Shown here piece by piece: positions 8,683 to 16,777 of a DNA stretch of 45,368 nucleotides. The stretch is from NCBI GenBank assembly GCA_026390345.1, contig JAPLGD010000071.1:1-45368 (forward strand), written 5' to 3'. Made by a program: the position numbers and the translations under genes. Every line of letters starts with the position of its first letter. Position 1 is the stretch's first letter. This stretch comes from Candidatus Bipolaricaulota bacterium (GTDB taxonomy: Bacteria > Bipolaricaulota > Bipolaricaulia > UBA7950 > UBA9294). The notes under the pieces were generated by a model that had not been told where the DNA came from, searched no databases, and saw only the letters and a list, made by a program, of their open reading frames with translations.

Positions 8683-9441
8683 TTACCCCCTGTCGACGAG
8701 GTCTCCCAACGGGAAGACCTGCGTCACGACGTTGGCCACGTGCTCGTTCGCCTGGGTCGGCGACATCCGCCAGTTCGTCGGGCACGTCGAGAGGATCTCG
8801 ACGAGCGAGTACCCCTTCCCGTCGACCTGGTTCTGGAAGGCCTTCTTCACGGCCTTCGTGCAGTCTTGGATCCGGCGCGTGTCGTAGAGCGCCTGCCGGG
8901 TCACGTAGACCGGCGCGTCGAGCGTGGCGATGATCTCGGAGAAGCGGATCGGGTACCCGCACGTCGCGGGATCTCGACCGTCGGGGGTCGTCGTCGTCTT
9001 CTGGTGGACGAGCGTGGTCGGGGCCATCTCGCCTCCCGTCATCCCGTAGATCTGGTTGTTCACGAAGATGACGGTGATGTTCTCGCCGCGGTTCGCCGCG
9101 TGGAGGGACTCGGCGGTGCCGATGCTCGCGAAGTCCCCATCGCCCTGGTAGGAGAAGACGACGAGGTCGGGCCTCGCGCGCTTGATCCCCGTCGCCACGG
9201 CACTCGCGCGGCCGTGCGCGACCTGGACGGCATCACAACGGTACCAGAGGTAGGCGAAGACGGAGCAGCCGACGGGCGCGATGCCCACGGTCCGCTCGGC
9301 GATGCCAAGCTCATCGATGGTCTGGCCGATGATCCGCGTGATGACTCCGTGATGGCAGCCCGGGCAGTACGTGTACCGGGCCTCGGTGAGGCTCTTCGGG
9401 CGCTCGAACACCTTCGTCATGCGGGCGACATCAACGGGCAT
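8683..9441 (-). CDS. 2-oxoacid:ferredoxin oxidoreductase, beta subunit (TPP-binding)
   Basis: A 252-residue TPP-binding subunit. It has CPGCHHG at 26-32 (cluster or structural Cys pair), the diphosphate/Mg motif GDGDFASIG near residue 100, then NNQIYGMTGGEMAPTT, all typical of Kor/VorA-type beta subunits. It overlaps the alpha gene by 11 bp (9431-9441) and is followed at once by gamma. Such subunits serve 2-oxoglutarate or branched-chain 2-oxoacid enzymes; the alpha subunit points to the VorB group. The enzyme is oxygen-sensitive in known members, which supports an anaerobic life style. Confidence 0.93.
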   Translation of the reverse strand: MPVDVARMTKVFERPKSLTEARYTYCPGCHHGVITRIIGQTIDELGIAERTVGIAPVGCSVFAYLWYRCDAVQVAHGRASAVATGIKRARPDLVVFSYQGDGDFASIGTAESLHAANRGENITVIFVNNQIYGMTGGEMAPTTLVHQKTTTTPDGRDPATCGYPIRFSEIIATLDAPVYVTRQALYDTRRIQDCTKAVKKAFQNQVDGKGYSLVEILSTCPTNWRMSPTQANEHVANVVTQVFPLGDLVDRG

Positions 9442-10486
9442 CCTTTCTCACCTCGTTCAGAATGCTCCTCGGCGTTGGGACGACTCCGCCCATCTCGCCG
9501 TAGAACGGCGTCTTGGCTCGCTCGGCGACGGCGAGCCTCACGTCCTCCCACATCTGCCCTGCGCTCATCTCGACGGTCAACACGGTGTCCACGTGGTCCG
9601 CGACCGCGCGCAGTGCGTCATATGGGAACGGCCACAGGGTGATCGGGCGGAAGAGACCCACCTTGAGGCCCTCCGCTCGAGCCATTTGGAGAGCGCTCTT
9701 CGCAATCCGCGCCGTGCTGCCGTACGCCGCAATGACGAGGTCGGCGTCCGCGACGTCCGACTCCTCGTAGCGGATCTCGCGCTTCCGGATCTCGCGGTAC
9801 TTCGCCTGAAGCGCCTCGTTCATGCGCTTCAGGTTGTCAGGTCCGAGGTCGAAGCTCAGGATGATGTTCGGATCGCGCCCGGCGGCGCCGGTCGCCGCCC
9901 ACTCTTTCCGCGGGAGGGAGGCGGGGTCAATGGGCTCTGGAAGCTCGACCGGCTCCAGCATCTGCCCGAGAAGACCGTCGGCGAGAATCATCACCGGGGT
10001 GCGGTAGAGGTCTGCGAGGTCGAACGCGAGCGTCGTCAGCTGTGCCGCCTCCGGGACGGTGGACGGCCCGAGGACGATCATGTGGTAGTCCCCGTGTCCG
10101 CCGCCCTTGGTTGCCTGGAAGTAGTCGCACTGCGAGGGAGCGATGTTCCCCAACCCGGGACCGCCGCGGACGACGTTGACAATCACCGAGGGGAGGTTCG
10201 AACCGGCAAGGTAGGAGATGCCCTCCTGCTTCAGGCTGATCCCCGGAGAGGATGACGACGTCATCGTGCGGACGCCGGCCGACGCCGCCCCGTACACCAT
10301 GCTGATCGCCGCGACTTCACTCTCGGCCTGGATGAACGTTCGTCCCAGTCGCGGCATGTTCCGAGCCATATGCTCCAGGAGTTCGGCCTGCGGCGTGATC
10401 GGGTAGGCGAAGTAGCACATGCAGCCCGCTCGGATGGCGGCTTCGGCGATCGCTTCGTTCCCTCGCAAGAGCTGTCGTAGAGCCAT
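9431..10486 (-). CDS. vorB: 2-oxoacid:ferredoxin oxidoreductase, alpha subunit (VorB type)
   Basis: A 351-residue alpha subunit with the N-terminal GNEAIAEAAI and YPITPQ segments. It also has the TSSSSPGISL and GGPGLGN motifs that mark the group annotated as 3-methyl-2-oxobutanoate dehydrogenase subunit VorB. It would use the 2-oxoacids from branched-chain amino acids or a related acid. Good Shine-Dalgarno (AGGGAGG) before the ATG at 10486. Sits 9 bp after the ferredoxin-like delta gene and overlaps beta. Assignment to the family is strong; the true substrate (2-oxoisovalerate, 2-oxoglutarate or other) is inferred. Confidence 0.92.
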   Translation of the reverse strand: MALRQLLRGNEAIAEAAIRAGCMCYFAYPITPQAELLEHMARNMPRLGRTFIQAESEVAAISMVYGAASAGVRTMTSSSSPGISLKQEGISYLAGSNLPSVIVNVVRGGPGLGNIAPSQCDYFQATKGGGHGDYHMIVLGPSTVPEAAQLTTLAFDLADLYRTPVMILADGLLGQMLEPVELPEPIDPASLPRKEWAATGAAGRDPNIILSFDLGPDNLKRMNEALQAKYREIRKREIRYEESDVADADLVIAAYGSTARIAKSALQMARAEGLKVGLFRPITLWPFPYDALRAVADHVDTVLTVEMSAGQMWEDVRLAVAERAKTPFYGEMGGVVPTPRSILNEVRKDAR

Positions 10487-10495
10487 GTTGCCTCC

Positions 10496-10720
10496 CTAGG
10501 CGTTCTTCTTCTCGCGATAGACCGTGATCGCGACGTCCGGGCAGGTTAGGGCGCAGAACGCGCACCCAACACAGGCCTCCGGGTTCTCCATGCGGGCAAC
10601 GTCGTAACCGCTCGCGTTCAGCGAGCCGGAGAAGGCGAGAACCCTCTGCGGACAGGCCGCAATGCAAAGGCCGCAACCCTTGCAGCGCTCCGCGTCGATG
10701 ACGATGGTTCCGCGGGGCAT
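10496..10720 (-). CDS. 4Fe-4S ferredoxin-type delta subunit of the oxidoreductase
   Basis: A 74-residue protein with two C-x2-C-x2-C-x3-C motifs (Cys13/16/19/23 and Cys50/53/56/60), so two [4Fe-4S] clusters. It passes electrons from the TPP/cluster site to ferredoxin. It heads the delta-alpha-beta-gamma set. GGAGGTCAGG precedes the ATG. The order delta-alpha-beta-gamma is that of kor/vor operons. Confidence 0.93.
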   Translation of the reverse strand: MPRGTIVIDAERCKGCGLCIAACPQRVLAFSGSLNASGYDVARMENPEACVGCAFCALTCPDVAITVYREKKNA

Positions 10721-10732
10721 CCTGACCTCCCT

Positions 10733-11173
10733 CTAGGTGCCTTCGTTGGTGTGATCGCTCAATCGCTTGGCGCGATGCTTGTGCAGCTGGGTCAAGGCCG
10801 TGGTGACCCGCTTGGCCCAGGCCTCGATGCGCTCTTCGTCCAGCGTGTGCGTTGGAGCTTCGGCGACGCGGCGCGGGGCCGGTTGGCGGTGGCGAAGCGC
10901 GCCCTGGAGTTCGTCGAACTCCTCGTCAAATGAGGTCAGCTCGTCGGACGGCTCGCGGGAGACCCACGAGACCAGGGCAACTCCGTCCGCACTGACTTCT
11001 TCGATGGCGAAGAGCCCGCGGTCTCCTTCGCTCAGGATCGCCGACGCGTCGGCGGACGCGAGAACGACGGCGTCCGAATCAAGCCGGACGCGAATCCCGT
11101 CATCGCCGACGGAGATCACTTCACCGCGGACGGTCTCTTTCTCGCGATCCACGACGGGTTCGCCGTTCGACAT
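10733..11173 (-). CDS. Hypothetical protein with an S1-like beta segment
   Basis: A 146-residue acidic protein that I do not recognise. Residues about 15-68 form an alternating beta pattern (RGEVISVGDDGIRVRL then GDRGLFAIEEV) resembling an S1/OB RNA-binding fold. The rest is charged and helical, with a C-terminal basic tail. It lies 12 bp before the ferredoxin gene and 22 bp after rpmB, in the same transcription run, so it is probably expressed with ribosomal protein L28. A role in RNA binding is a guess. Confidence 0.7.
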   Translation of the reverse strand: MSNGEPVVDREKETVRGEVISVGDDGIRVRLDSDAVVLASADASAILSEGDRGLFAIEEVSADGVALVSWVSREPSDELTSFDEEFDELQGALRHRQPAPRRVAEAPTHTLDEERIEAWAKRVTTALTQLHKHRAKRLSDHTNEGT

Positions 11174-11195
11174 CGTCAGGCTCCGGAGCGCGGGG

Positions 11196-11387
11196 CTACA
11201 GCGCCTTGACGACGCGGCCCGACTTGATGCACCGGGTGCAAGCGCGGATCCACGCCTTCTTGCCGTCGACGACGGCGTGGACGCGCTGCAGGTTCGGCGC
11301 CTGAACGCGCCGCGTGTGTCGCATGGAATGGCTCACTTGATTGCCCGCCTGGGGGCGCTTCCCACAGATCGTGCAGACTCTCGACAT
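11196..11387 (-). CDS. rpmB: 50S ribosomal protein L28
   Basis: A 63-residue L28 of normal length with the two zinc-ribbon Cys pairs (Cys5/Cys8 and Cys50/Cys53) and the central basic NQVSHS...RR segment. GAGGTG precedes the ATG at 11387. It starts 6 bp after the tsaB stop. A longer reading to 11176-11397 in another frame is a shadow. Confidence 0.96.
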   Translation of the reverse strand: MSRVCTICGKRPQAGNQVSHSMRHTRRVQAPNLQRVHAVVDGKKAWIRACTRCIKSGRVVKAL

Positions 11388-11393
11388 CGCCTT

Positions 11394-12053
11394 TCACCTC
11401 TCTCGACCGGTCTCTACCGGCGCTGACTCGACGTAGATCGGAGCAAGCCGATAGACGCCGTCACCCGGGCCCCGTGTGCCCAGCCTGGCCACCGCCGCCG
11501 CGGACGGGCGGAGAGCCTCCGGCCGTCCTAGGCCCACGGCTCCATGTTGGGGCATCCGATCGTAGACCCCCGGGGCTCCGCTTCCAACCAGCGTAAGCTC
11601 GCGCTGTTCCGCCTTCAACATCTCTTGAAGCTCCCGCTCTCGCAGGACAACCGCGGGTCCTTTCGCTCGTGCTCCGGCGAACCACCGCACGTAGTGCAAG
11701 TCGCGGCGGCTCGGGATGATCACGCACACACGGTGCGAGTCCTCGGCCTGCGCCCGATACACCTGACTCCCGTCCACGCCCGCGAGCGGGATTCCCAGAG
11801 CTTGACAGATGCCCTTGGCGGTCGCGAGGCCGATGCGCAGACCGGTGAACGATCCCGGCCCGAGGTTCACGCTGACGCCGTCGATATCCTCGATGGTTCG
11901 GCCCGACTCGTCCAGAAGCTCGCGCAACACAGACAAGACCAGTTCGGCGTACCGAACCGGCTCATCCAGCGTTCGCTCGGCACAGAACCCGTCGGGGCCG
12001 AGCAGCGCCACGCCGCCGAGAGCCTCGGACGTGTCCATCCCGAGCGTGATCAT
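11394..12053 (-). CDS. tsaB: tRNA threonylcarbamoyladenosine biosynthesis protein TsaB
   Basis: A 219-residue ASKHA-fold protein, partner of TsaD in making t6A37 of ANN-decoding tRNAs. The N-terminus LGMDTSE at 4-10 and the GPGSFTGLRIGL motif near residue 70 are diagnostic. I start it at ATG 12053 (MITLGMDTS) rather than the upstream in-frame ATG at 12092, because homology begins there. TsaB lacks catalytic residues and acts as a scaffold. tsaD and tsaE are not in the window. The modification enzyme for ms2t6A, MtaB, is encoded at 26840-28156. Confidence 0.94.
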   Translation of the reverse strand: MITLGMDTSEALGGVALLGPDGFCAERTLDEPVRYAELVLSVLRELLDESGRTIEDIDGVSVNLGPGSFTGLRIGLATAKGICQALGIPLAGVDGSQVYRAQAEDSHRVCVIIPSRRDLHYVRWFAGARAKGPAVVLRERELQEMLKAEQRELTLVGSGAPGVYDRMPQHGAVGLGRPEALRPSAAAVARLGTRGPGDGVYRLAPIYVESAPVETGRER

Positions 12054-12088
12054 GCCAAGTCCAATGGTAGGAGACGGAGATGCTCGTT

Positions 12089-13000
12089 TCAACCGGCTGC
12101 GGGCGGGATAGGGATCGGAAAGGAAGCCTCGAGGCCGCGGGCATGAGCGAGGTCGTTCTGCATCTGCGCGCGGAGCGCGTCGAGGCTGGGGAACCTTCGA
12201 TCCTCCCGGATCCTTCGAAGCAAGTGGATCTCAAGCGAGAGCCCGTAGAGTTCGCGATCGGGGGCCGTGAGGAGGTGAACCTCGCAGCGCGGCTCTACGC
12301 CCGACAGCGTCGGCCGGGTGCCTATGTAGACCAACGCGTGGGACGGAACGACAGCGCCGAGCGCGTGGGCGAAGTAGATCCCCGCGGCGGGGAGCATGAC
12401 GTGCGTGTCCACGGACAGATTGGCGGTCGGGAACCCGAGCGTCCGGCCGATCCGGTCGCCGGGCTGGACTGTCCCGAGCAGCATCGGAGGCCGGCCGAGA
12501 AGCTCCGCGGCGCGCTCGATCTCCCCGGCTTGCAGGTGAGCGCGGATTCGCGTGCTGCTCACGGGAGCGCCTGCGATCTCCAGGGGAGGAGTGACGTGGA
12601 CGTGCACGCCCCGCTCCGTGCCGTAGGCTGCCAACCCAGCGGAATCGCCCCGTCGTTCCCGCCCGAAGCGGAACGACGAGCCGACGACGACAAGGCGGCA
12701 CGCGAGCTCCCCGATCAAGACGCGGTCGACGAACGCGTCGGGCTCGAGATCGCGCACGGCCGGGAACGACGCAGCCACGACTCGGTCGACCCACGAGGCG
12801 AGGAGGCGGCGCTTCACGCCGGGCGGCAGGAGGAGCGACGGCCCGCCGCTTTCGCGGAACAAGCGAGGAGGGCTCTCGAACGTGTACGCGACGCTCTCAA
12901 GTCCGTTTGCAGCGGCGAGCCCCCGGGTCTCGGCGAGGATGAGCTGATGGCCTCGGTGGACGCCGTCGAACGTTCCAATCGCGATTGCGGTCCCTTTCAC
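12089..13000 (-). CDS. ribF: Bifunctional riboflavin kinase / FAD synthetase
   Basis: A 303-residue protein making FMN then FAD from riboflavin. The N-terminal adenylyltransferase half begins IGTFDGVHRGHQ, carrying the nucleotidyltransferase GxFDGxHxGH signature, and an SSTRIR motif lies near 152. The C-terminal kinase half has GRTLGFPTANL. The start is GTG at 13000, with GGAGGG about 7 bp upstream; longer readings overlap the divergent ruvB gene. First gene of the long minus-strand run that ends with the flavin-independent but cofactor-rich oxidoreductase. Confidence 0.95.
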   Translation of the reverse strand: MKGTAIAIGTFDGVHRGHQLILAETRGLAAANGLESVAYTFESPPRLFRESGGPSLLLPPGVKRRLLASWVDRVVAASFPAVRDLEPDAFVDRVLIGELACRLVVVGSSFRFGRERRGDSAGLAAYGTERGVHVHVTPPLEIAGAPVSSTRIRAHLQAGEIERAAELLGRPPMLLGTVQPGDRIGRTLGFPTANLSVDTHVMLPAAGIYFAHALGAVVPSHALVYIGTRPTLSGVEPRCEVHLLTAPDRELYGLSLEIHLLRRIREDRRFPSLDALRAQMQNDLAHARGLEASFPIPIPPAAG

Positions 13001-13055
13001 GCGTTCACCCTCCGCGCCGGATCGTAGCGCGCTGCGATCGATCGTGCATGCCAAG

Positions 13056-13085
13056 TTGAAGCGTCTGGAGCGGGCACCGTAGAAT
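13056..13085 (+). promoter_or_regulatory. ruvB promoter, near-leaderless
   Basis: TTGAAG (13056-13061), 18-bp spacer, TAGAAT (13080-13085; 5 of 6 matches). The expected transcription start (about 13092) is only 2-4 bp before the ruvB ATG at 13095. Confidence 0.55.
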
Positions 13086-13094
13086 GCCGTTACG

Positions 13095-14099
13095 ATGAGA
13101 ACGGAGCGAATCTCTGCAACGGAGTCCGAGGACGAGGCCGCCCTGGGATCGCTCCGCCCGAGGTCGATTGCCGAGTTCGTCGGCCAGGATGAGATCAAGG
13201 AGAAGCTTCGGATCTACATTTCCGCTGCGAAGGCGCGCGGTGAGCCGCTCGACCATGTCCTCCTGAACGGGCCTCCGGGGCTGGGCAAGACGACCCTCGC
13301 CCAGATCATCGCCGCCGAGATGGGAGTCGGGTTCCGTGTGAGCTCGGGGCCCGCAATCGAGAAAGCCGGCGACCTCGCCGCGATTCTCACGAACCTTCGT
13401 CCGGGCGACGTCTTCTTCATCGACGAGATCCACCGGCTGCGCCGCAACGTCGAGGAGATCCTGTACCCGGTGATGGAGGACGGGAAGATCGACATCATTC
13501 TCGGGGAGGGACCGAACGCGCAGTCCCTGCGGATCGACCTTCCCGAGTTCACGCTCGTTGGGGCGACGACGCGAGCCGGGCTGCTCTCCGCGCCCATGCG
13601 GGATCGGTTCGAGGTCTCCTTCCGACTCGGGTTCTACACCGTCGCCGAGCTGACACGGATCGTGGTTCGCTCTGGTGAGCTTCTCGGGATCGCCGTCTCG
13701 CCGGAGGGTGCCGCGGAACTGGCGAAGCGGGCGCGGGGTACCCCGCGGATCGCGAACCGCTTGCTCCGCCGGACGCGGGATTACGCTGAGGTGAAGGCCG
13801 AAGGCCGAATCGACCGCGTGATCGCTCGCTCGGCCCTCGAGATGCTTCAGATCGACGAGGCGGGCCTCGACGAGCTGGACCGCGCCGTGCTCCGCGCGCT
13901 GGTCGACAAGTTCGCCGGCGGGCCGGTCGGACTCGAGACCCTTGCGGCGTGCCTGTCGGAGGAGAAGGACACGATCACGGATGTCGTCGAGCCGTTCCTG
14001 CTCCAGGAGGGGTTTCTCCAGCGCACCCCGCAGGGTCGCGTCGCCACGGATCGAGCGTACGAGCATCTCGGGAAGCCTCGAAGCGACCGGCTCCTCTAG
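13095..14099 (+). CDS. ruvB: Holliday junction branch migration helicase RuvB
   Basis: A 334-residue AAA+ motor that drives branch migration with RuvA. It has the [12 protein letters not shown]-terminal motif, Walker A GPPGLGKT at 59-66, Walker [10 protein letters not shown], sensor GATTRAG and the C-terminal winged helix domain (GGPVG...LLQEGFL). No clear Shine-Dalgarno precedes the ATG, and the promoter sits so close that the mRNA may be leaderless. ruvA and ruvC are not nearby. Its stop overlaps the stop of the facing CDP-alcohol transferase by 3-4 bp. Confidence 0.97.
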   Translation: MRTERISATESEDEAALGSLRPRSIAEFVGQDEIKEKLRIYISAAKARGEPLDHVLLNGPPGLGKTTLAQIIAAEMGVGFRVSSGPAIEKAGDLAAILTNLRPGDVFFIDEIHRLRRNVEEILYPVMEDGKIDIILGEGPNAQSLRIDLPEFTLVGATTRAGLLSAPMRDRFEVSFRLGFYTVAELTRIVVRSGELLGIAVSPEGAAELAKRARGTPRIANRLLRRTRDYAEVKAEGRIDRVIARSALEMLQIDEAGLDELDRAVLRALVDKFAGGPVGLETLAACLSEEKDTITDVVEPFLLQEGFLQRTPQGRVATDRAYEHLGKPRSDRLL

Positions 14100-14605
14100 C
14101 GTCTTGCGATTCTCCTCGCGTTCAGGATGAACTCCGTGACCACGCCCTTGAAGCGTCCCCAACCGAGGAGTAGCGCGGCCAGGATCCACGCGAGGTAGAT
14201 GAGGGCGGCGCGCGGCGCCTCCCAGGTTGCGACGATGAGGGGCAACGCGACCAGAGGGAACGCGAACGACATCGTCACGGACTTGGAGCGGGAGTACGCG
14301 ATGCACGCGGCGGCGATGGCGACGTAGATGAGTGCAGGGACGAGGGGGATCAGATCGACCATGACGAGGTAGCAGAGCGCGGAGAACACCATCAGCATGT
14401 CGAAGGTGAACTCCTGCTCCCCCACCCACGTCGGCGGCTTGTTGTACTTCCGAGCCAGACGGCCGTCGAAGATGTCGGTCGTCCAACCGATCATCGTGAG
14501 AAGAAGGACCACCTCGAGCGCGCTCTTGCCGACGAACCCCAACGAGAAGATCGTGAGGGCGATGGCGCCACGCGACAACGTCAAGAGGTCCGGTACCCGT
14601 TTCAT
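14096..14605 (-). CDS. CDP-alcohol phosphatidyltransferase family membrane protein
   Basis: A 169-residue membrane protein with five or six hydrophobic segments. It carries the first half of the CDP-alcohol transferase motif, D-x2-D-G-x2-A-R (DIFDGRLAR, about residues 45-53). The second half (G-x3-D-x3-D) is degenerate: after VGEQEFTFD only the last Asp is kept and the middle Asp aligns with Glu. Family members make phosphatidylglycerol phosphate, phosphatidylinositol or cardiolipin. Start ATG 14605. The altered motif leaves activity uncertain. Shares overlapping stops with ruvB. Confidence 0.8.
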   Translation of the reverse strand: MKRVPDLLTLSRGAIALTIFSLGFVGKSALEVVLLLTMIGWTTDIFDGRLARKYNKPPTWVGEQEFTFDMLMVFSALCYLVMVDLIPLVPALIYVAIAAACIAYSRSKSVTMSFAFPLVALPLIVATWEAPRAALIYLAWILAALLLGWGRFKGVVTEFILNARRIARR

Positions 14606-14836
14606 CTCGCTCACCTGTCCGATTGTAGGTGCCGCGGCGGAGGGAGGCAAACGGTGTGACCGCAACGCAAGGAAGTGCCACGACCCGCGCCCCAGAGGTG
14701 GCGCCGTAGCGGGCCACGGGGCCGGCGGCGCGCCACCTCTGGACTTGGCGGTCCGCCATGGCCGGAGTTGGCGGCCCGCCGGAACGGCTCTAGAATGATG
14801 GGTTTCTGTGGGTTCGGTGTCGGAGGAGGTGCGGGA

Positions 14837-15433
14837 ATGCGGAATGCGGTGTTGCTCGCGGGGATCTGGGTCACGATCATCCTGATCGCGTATGCGGTGG
14901 CGTTCTTGCCGGATCGTGCACCGAGCGGGTTCGTCGCCGTCGATCGCACGTTCGCGAGCGGGACCCTGGAGTTTCCCGTGCCGGCCGGATGGAGCGTCCT
15001 GGAAACCGACTATGGGGCTGCGATTGCGTCTCCGGTCTCCGCGGTCGAGGGGTGGGCCGTTGCGGCCGAGGGGGACACGCCGGAGGCCGCGTTGGCCGAC
15101 GCATGGGCGAAGATCGATCCTTGCCCGTCGTGCGCACGCCCGGTTGCAGAGCCTTTCGTGGCGGAGACGTCGTGGACGGGCCAGACCCGAGCGACGTTCA
15201 CCTACGCATCGGGTGACAACGGAGGCCGCGTGCACGGCGTCGTCCTAGGATCCGCCCCCCAGTGGGGTGTCCTTCTGATCGAAACCGGCACGGACCCGAT
15301 TCGGCAGCGCGTGTCCGCCGACCTTGACCGCATCGAGGAGGGCTTCTCTGTCGAGACCCCGTCGGCCGCTCCCGTTGAGGAACAGCCGGCAGGAACGACC
15401 CAGCCGGAGCCGGCGGCCGAAGCGACCATCTGA
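14837..15433 (+). CDS. Membrane-anchored hypothetical protein
   Basis: A 198-residue protein with one N-terminal hydrophobic segment (about residues 4-24), then an extracytoplasmic alpha/beta region with GTLEFPVPAGW near residue 40 and Cys residues in CPSC at about 96-99. It ends in a Pro/Glu/Thr-rich tail. GGAGG about 10 bp upstream supports ATG 14837. No family recognised; the fold resembles small lipoprotein-like domains that read a cargo or stress signal, but that is weak inference. Confidence 0.7.
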   Translation: MRNAVLLAGIWVTIILIAYAVAFLPDRAPSGFVAVDRTFASGTLEFPVPAGWSVLETDYGAAIASPVSAVEGWAVAAEGDTPEAALADAWAKIDPCPSCARPVAEPFVAETSWTGQTRATFTYASGDNGGRVHGVVLGSAPQWGVLLIETGTDPIRQRVSADLDRIEEGFSVETPSAAPVEEQPAGTTQPEPAAEATI

Positions 15434-15439
15434 GGCGGA

Positions 15440-16777
15440 CTAGGCGGCCGTCACGGAGACGCCCTCTACACGCACGTAGGGCAGCGTGAGATTGACGATC
15501 GTCTCCTCTTCCTGCGAGATTCCGGAGAGGGTTTCGAGACACTCGAAGACGTTCCCGGCGATCAGCGTGCCGCTGACGGCGCGTTGGACGCGGCCGTCCC
15601 TGATCAGCTGCGCGCCCTTAGCCACGCCGGAGAAGTCCCCCGACACCGGATCGACGTTTCCCGAGAACCGGGTTACGAGGAGGCCTTGGCCGATCTCCGA
15701 AATGAGGTCGTCCTTGGATGCGGATCCCGGAAGGATGGCGAGGTTCGTCGGTCCGATCGCGGGTACGGTCTGAGCGGAGCCGACCGCGTGGGCTGTGTTG
15801 CGCTGGGCCAGTGCGGCGGCCGAGTAGGTGTTGTGGAATAGCGAGGCAAGAACCCCTCGCTCGAGGATCGTCACCGGAGCGTGCGGAACTCCTTCCCGAT
15901 CGAAGGCGGACGCGGCGACGCCGCCCGGGCGCCGACCGTCATCAACCAGCGTGACAGATGATGTCGCCACCTTGCGGCCGAGGCAGTCGCCCCAGCGGCT
16001 CTGGCGACGCAGCGTGTTCCGGGCGTTGGCCTGGTACAGGATTAGCCCGACAAGAAGCGACTCAACGGCCTGCGGCGAGAGCACAGCCGGTCCCCGGAAC
16101 GACGAGCCGCACGGCTCGGCACCTAGTGAGTCGAGCGCGTTCTGGCTCGCTCGACGCACGATCGGTTCGACGTCGATCTCGGCGACGCTGCGCGCCGCGC
16201 CGAACTGGTAGTCCATGTTCGAGACTCGGTCCCCATCCTTGGCGGTGGCCAGCGCGGAGTACAGGAAAAGGCTCGTCCGCTCGCTAGCGGCGACGCCGTG
16301 GGAGTTGGCCACGGCCCTCTCGCCGCGCTTGAACGCGAATTCGGCGTCCCCGATCACGACTCGCCGATCGACCGACTCGGCGATCCGGAGCATACCGATC
16401 GCCTGCTCCACGGCCCGATCGGTCGTATACCGCGCCGATTCGGGGTCGTAGAGTCCCTCCACCGGCGCGATCGTCTGCGCCTCAGGAAGGACGTTCCCGG
16501 GATCGCCCGGGGACGCCTTGGCGAGCACAACGGCCTCGCGACAGGCGCGCTCCAGGTCGTCGGTGTCGTTCGTGCTCGCGAAGCCGAGCCGGCTTCCGAC
16601 GAACGCTCGGATCCCAAAGGCCGTCTCCTGTTGGGTCTTCGCCATCAAGAGGTCGTGCTTCTCGATCGTGGCCGACGTCGTGTCGGCCGATTGGCCGTAG
16701 ACCTCGGCGCCGGTGGCTCCGAAGCGAAGGGCCGCCGCAACCCCGCTCCGGCACAGATCCAGGATGGACTGGCTCAT
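15440..16777 (-). CDS. pmbA: Metalloprotease subunit PmbA/TldE
   Basis: A 445-residue PmbA (TldE) protein, partner of TldD in the heterodimeric metalloprotease that degrades unfolded peptides and matures some modified peptides. It has the family layout (N-terminal alpha/beta domain, C-terminal barrel) but no HExxxH, as expected for the non-catalytic subunit; a GNVDPVSGDFSG motif near residue 375 is typical. Start ATG 16777 follows GGAGG and overlaps the tldD stop by 4 bp, so the pair is coupled. No peptide precursor gene is seen nearby. Confidence 0.93.
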   Translation of the reverse strand: MSQSILDLCRSGVAAALRFGATGAEVYGQSADTTSATIEKHDLLMAKTQQETAFGIRAFVGSRLGFASTNDTDDLERACREAVVLAKASPGDPGNVLPEAQTIAPVEGLYDPESARYTTDRAVEQAIGMLRIAESVDRRVVIGDAEFAFKRGERAVANSHGVAASERTSLFLYSALATAKDGDRVSNMDYQFGAARSVAEIDVEPIVRRASQNALDSLGAEPCGSSFRGPAVLSPQAVESLLVGLILYQANARNTLRRQSRWGDCLGRKVATSSVTLVDDGRRPGGVAASAFDREGVPHAPVTILERGVLASLFHNTYSAAALAQRNTAHAVGSAQTVPAIGPTNLAILPGSASKDDLISEIGQGLLVTRFSGNVDPVSGDFSGVAKGAQLIRDGRVQRAVSGTLIAGNVFECLETLSGISQEEETIVNLTLPYVRVEGVSVTAA

